64,000 bases of DNA from Methanolinea sp. (GTDB lineage Archaea; Halobacteriota; Methanomicrobia; Methanomicrobiales; Methanospirillaceae), in the NCBI GenBank assembly GCA_018262855.1, contig JADFDO010000004.1, forward strand, positions 62,001 to 126,000, read 5' to 3'. A program made the translations under genes and the position numbers. Of the stretch, positions 61,456-64,000 are shown piece by piece; within the stretch, counting starts at the first letter, position 1; every line of letters begins with the position of its first letter. The notes under the pieces were generated by a model. The model was not told the origin of the DNA, did not search any database, and worked only from the letters and a program-made list of their open reading frames with translations.

Positions 61456-62280
61456 ATGAGAAAATCCATGATGACCACCATGTATTACTTTTCCGGGACG
61501 GGAAACTCCCTGGCCGTCGCAAAGGGCATCTCACGGGATATTGGAGAATGTGAACTCGTCCCTCTAGGATCCGCCGCGGCTGCCCCGGGGGTGATAGTTC
61601 CCGCGGCAGACCGGGTCGGAATAGTCAGTCCCGTGTATTTTGCAGGCCTTCCCTCGATCGTCGCTGATTTCTCCGGTCGTCTCGACCTCTCCGGGGTGAG
61701 ATATGCCTTTGGAGTCATGACCATGGGAGGATCGGGAGGTTCATCAGCCCTCCGCCAGCTGGATGCCATCCTGAAAGGGGGGCCCGGAACAAGGGGGCTT
61801 GATTCCGGCTTCTCGGTCAGAATGCCGGGAAATTACCTGCTCTTATACAATTCCCCGGGAGGAAAGAAGTGTGAAGCCATGCTCCTGGATGCCGACCGCA
61901 GTATGCATGAAATCGCAGGGGCAGTCCGGAAAGAGGCAAAAATGACCATCCCCTGGTCGCCTCTCCAATCCATAATCCACCGTATGATGTATCCCAGGTT
62001 CGTTGCTGGCGTTCACGAGGCTGACAGATCATTCTCGGTCGATGACCGGTGCACCTCCTGCGGAACCTGTGCAGAGGTCTGTCCCGTGGGGAACATCCGG
62101 ATGGAAGGCGGCCACCCCACCTGGCTCCACCACTGCGAGCAGTGCTTGGCCTGCATCCATCTCTGCCCGACAGAGGCTATCCAGGCGGGTAAGAAAACCG
62201 AAGGGCGGACACGATACCATCACCCCGGAATCGGAATTGAGGACCTCAAGGGACAATCAGGAAAACCTCCCTCAAAGTGA
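61456..62280 (+). CDS. EFR1-type flavodoxin-ferredoxin fusion protein
   Basis: A 274-residue redox protein. The N-terminal flavodoxin-like domain begins MYYFSGTGNSLAVAKGIS (FMN phosphate loop) and includes VSPVYFAGLPSIVADF. The C-terminus holds two 4Fe-4S motifs (CTSCGTCAEVCP and CEQCLACIHLCP). Such EFR1 family proteins are thought to couple flavin and iron-sulfur electron transfer; the partner is unknown. ATGs at 61456, 61468, 61471 and 61480 are all possible starts, the later ones matching the family N-terminus. Confidence 0.88.
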   Translation: MRKSMMTTMYYFSGTGNSLAVAKGISRDIGECELVPLGSAAAAPGVIVPAADRVGIVSPVYFAGLPSIVADFSGRLDLSGVRYAFGVMTMGGSGGSSALRQLDAILKGGPGTRGLDSGFSVRMPGNYLLLYNSPGGKKCEAMLLDADRSMHEIAGAVRKEAKMTIPWSPLQSIIHRMMYPRFVAGVHEADRSFSVDDRCTSCGTCAEVCPVGNIRMEGGHPTWLHHCEQCLACIHLCPTEAIQAGKKTEGRTRYHHPGIGIEDLKGQSGKPPSK

Positions 62281-62380
62281 CTGTCCGAGGGAGGTATTTT
62301 TCCATGTACTTAGGATAGTACCTGCGAGTTGGTAGAACAAGGTTTAACAGAGAACAACAAGAATACGTCACTGTGACAGA

Positions 62381-62608
62381 ATGGAGAGAAAAAAACCCGA
62401 ATACTGGAAAAATCTGGGCAACGAATTCTTCCAGAAAGGGAGGTATCCTGTCGCAATGCGGTGTTTTATGAAAGCAATACACCTGAATCCCGGGTATGTG
62501 GAGGCCTGGAATAACCTGGGTTTCACCTTGAAAAAATTGGGAAGAGATGAAGAGGCCATGCGGTGCAATGAAAAGGTGAAGGAATTAAAAAGGTCCTGGG
62601 AACATTGA
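62381..62608 (+). CDS. Small TPR-repeat protein, second
   Basis: A 75-residue protein with nearly two tetratricopeptide repeats (YWKNLGNEFFQKGRYPVAMRC and AWNNLGFTLKKLGRDEEAMRC). Probably an interaction module. It has no close neighbour in an operon and resembles the small TPR protein at 21.7 kb in size, though repeat residues differ. Confidence 0.7.
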   Translation: MERKKPEYWKNLGNEFFQKGRYPVAMRCFMKAIHLNPGYVEAWNNLGFTLKKLGRDEEAMRCNEKVKELKRSWEH

Positions 62609-62652
62609 TCGCCGGACCACCGCGTGATTTTTCTTCTCTTTTTTGCCAGTGA

Positions 62653-63363
62653 TTATCTCCTTTTTCCATGCGGGCATGCATACAGGCAAAGACCGCAGAC
62701 CGCTACACCCTTCTCCTTCTCCATATCCCTGAAGTAACGGTCGCACAGTGAGGCATCGAAGCGGGCTTCCCGGGGCTCGTCCGGATCAAACATCCTGCCG
62801 GAAAACGCTTCTTTGGGGCAGATATCGACGCATGCCATGCAGTCCCCGCAGCGTGGCTCCATCGGTACTCCGGTTGGTTCGAGCGGGGCATCGGTGAGCA
62901 CGGTCACCCACCTGGCACGCGGACCATGATCCGGTGTCACCAGGAGGCAGCTCTTCCCGATCCATCCGAGCCCTGCAAGATGTGCAGCAAGCTTATGCGA
63001 GAAGACCGAGCGGATCTCCGGGTCATTCGTTCGTCTCGAGGCAGGGATCGGAAACGCATGATAGCTTCTCCTCTGGAGTTCTTGAGCAACACGGACCGCA
63101 ATCTGGTCGAGCATCTGGTTGAGGACCTCGTAGCCGTTATGCCGGTAGATGATGGCCCCCTCGGCATCGCCATCAGGTATAAGATCAACGAGGTCGTCAA
63201 GGATTCGCATGCCTATCGAAATAGCAAGGGGATACCGGGCGATCCGCTCTCCCCCCTGGCGTAGGATGAAATCCCGGGCAGTGCCGAGATCTGCCACTCC
63301 ATAGTAATCGGCGCCAAGGGAACGAGAGAGAGAACGGATGCGGATGTCGAGTTCCGGAGACAT
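62653..63363 (-). CDS. QueG-like (COG1600) iron-sulfur protein
   Basis: A 236-residue protein resembling the epoxyqueuosine-reductase/QueG fold. The N-terminus is GADYYGVADLGTARDFI, then HKLAAHLAGLGWIGKSCLLVTPDHGPRARW near residue 125. Two 4Fe-4S motifs (CGDCMACVDICP and CGLCLYACPHG) lie in the last third. Methanogens carry several QueG-like paralogues whose electron-transfer roles differ from queuosine synthesis. It is shorter than QueG (about 370 residues) and lacks its C-terminal HEAT-like repeats. It is divergent from the hypothetical gene at 63517. Confidence 0.82.
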   Translation of the reverse strand: MSPELDIRIRSLSRSLGADYYGVADLGTARDFILRQGGERIARYPLAISIGMRILDDLVDLIPDGDAEGAIIYRHNGYEVLNQMLDQIAVRVAQELQRRSYHAFPIPASRRTNDPEIRSVFSHKLAAHLAGLGWIGKSCLLVTPDHGPRARWVTVLTDAPLEPTGVPMEPRCGDCMACVDICPKEAFSGRMFDPDEPREARFDASLCDRYFRDMEKEKGVAVCGLCLYACPHGKRR

Positions 63364-63516
63364 GATAGTGGAATGTAACCTGGCAGGGATTTGTCAGTAT
63401 CGGAGTGTCCTTCGATTCAGGGACATGAACACCACACATCACATCCATCGTGCCCCGTTGATCCCGGTTAAATATAATGGAGCCCATATTTCCGTGCACG
63501 GCATACGGAATGGCTT

Positions 63517-63780
63517 ATGATGAAAACAAGGGATATTGTGAAAAAACTCTGGGACGAAACAGGACGTGGGAACCTCGCGATCTGGGACGATGGCACCATC
63601 ACGGTGGTGCCGAAAGACTATCCTGGAGAATCCGGCGGGAAAAAACCGGTGGCTATCCTCAAGCCCATCGTCCTTGTGAACAAGTACGATTTTCTCGACT
63701 TTGCGCTCGCTGATGAAGAACTGCTCACCACAATCGAGGATGCCATCCGTGCGGGCGGTGGCCAGGTGACAAGGGACTGA
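63517..63780 (+). CDS. Small conserved hypothetical protein
   Basis: An 87-residue protein (TRDIVKKLWDETGRGNLAIW, then GTITVVPKDYPG, ending EDAIRAGGGQVTRD) with good alpha/beta character. Not recognised by name. Paired ATG codons at 63517 and 63520 are possible starts. It lies near the end of the window, and the last 220 bases beyond its stop show no clear gene. Confidence 0.5.
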   Translation: MMKTRDIVKKLWDETGRGNLAIWDDGTITVVPKDYPGESGGKKPVAILKPIVLVNKYDFLDFALADEELLTTIEDAIRAGGGQVTRD

Positions 63781-64000
63781 AGAATTAACGCTATAAGAAA
63801 TCCTTTTCTTCCATGCCTTCTTCAATACGGTTTCTCCCACCCGGTCATACCTGGCTCCTTTGAGGGGTGTGTGCAGGTACTTCTGCAGGCTCAACGGTGT
63901 GACCGAACGATCACCAGAGTCTCCCGCGGAATAATCCCCTGTGCGAATCCGCTCACCTTTTTTATATGAAATTTGCATCCGCGATTTTCATTATGAATTT

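Noticed and set aside
30-63990. CRISPR arrays, insertion sequences and rRNA
   Set aside because: No regularly spaced direct repeats, transposase motifs or rRNA-like sequence were seen while reading the window.

Overview
The window looks like chromosomal DNA of a methanogenic euryarchaeon, most likely from the Methanomicrobiales (inference). The support is a moderately high-GC protein-coding style with AT-rich archaeal promoters (TATA elements close to start codons, several probably leaderless genes, oligo-T ends), large secreted PQQ-propeller/PKD proteins, COG1361-type surface proteins, a response-regulator/PAS/histidine-kinase hybrid, DUF998, DUF389, GYD, EFR1-type ferredoxins and a KamA-like radical SAM protein. 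No rRNA, tRNA, CRISPR array, insertion sequence or core methanogenesis gene was seen.

Layout. 0-5 kb: a histidine phosphatase, an MscS channel, a NapH-like membrane ferredoxin, a small zinc-ribbon protein and three small secreted proteins. 5.4-11.2 kb: one 1916-residue secreted protein with three PQQ-type propellers, Fn3/IPT-like linkers and three PKD domains. 11.2-18.4 kb: MoeA, then a three-gene COG1361/ABC-2 export unit and small envelope proteins. 18.7-21.6 kb: a MarR regulator with a likely operator, followed by a bacterial-type LonA protease. 21.7-24.7 kb: a TPR protein, a methyltransferase, a geranylgeranyl-reductase-like flavoprotein and a lipoprotein. 24.9-31.1 kb: a two-gene operon encoding a GH81-like glucanase-fold secreted protein with altered active-site motifs and a repeat/PKD secreted protein. 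31-36.6 kb: membrane proteins, a flavodoxin-family protein, an orphan ABC-class ATPase (COG3044-like), hypotheticals and a molbindin.

36.9-45.7 kb is the most unusual region. It is one co-directional island of eight genes: FecCD-type permease, FecE-type ATPase, two different substrate-binding proteins, an O-methyltransferase-like protein, a DUF4213/DUF364 (putative heavy-metal chelation) protein, a class I methyltransferase, and a radical SAM protein whose C-terminus is half of a substrate-binding protein like the two encoded beside it. I propose that it imports and chemically processes a metal complex or metal-containing cofactor. An oligo-T tract ends it, followed by a decayed copy of the flavodoxin-family gene found at 32.0 kb.

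46-64 kb is mostly ordinary accessory and housekeeping content: an Imm5-like protein, a sensor kinase, a frameshifted methyltransferase, a KamA-like radical SAM enzyme, a YkgJ-type cysteine-cluster protein, DUF389, two GYD proteins, a VIT-like transporter, a DUF47/PiT phosphate module, a GyrI-like protein, a DUF2314-like protein, a response regulator paired with a bacterial-type shikimate kinase, an EFR1 ferredoxin, a TPR protein and a QueG-like iron-sulfur protein. Functions are assigned by motif recognition only; no database search was run.
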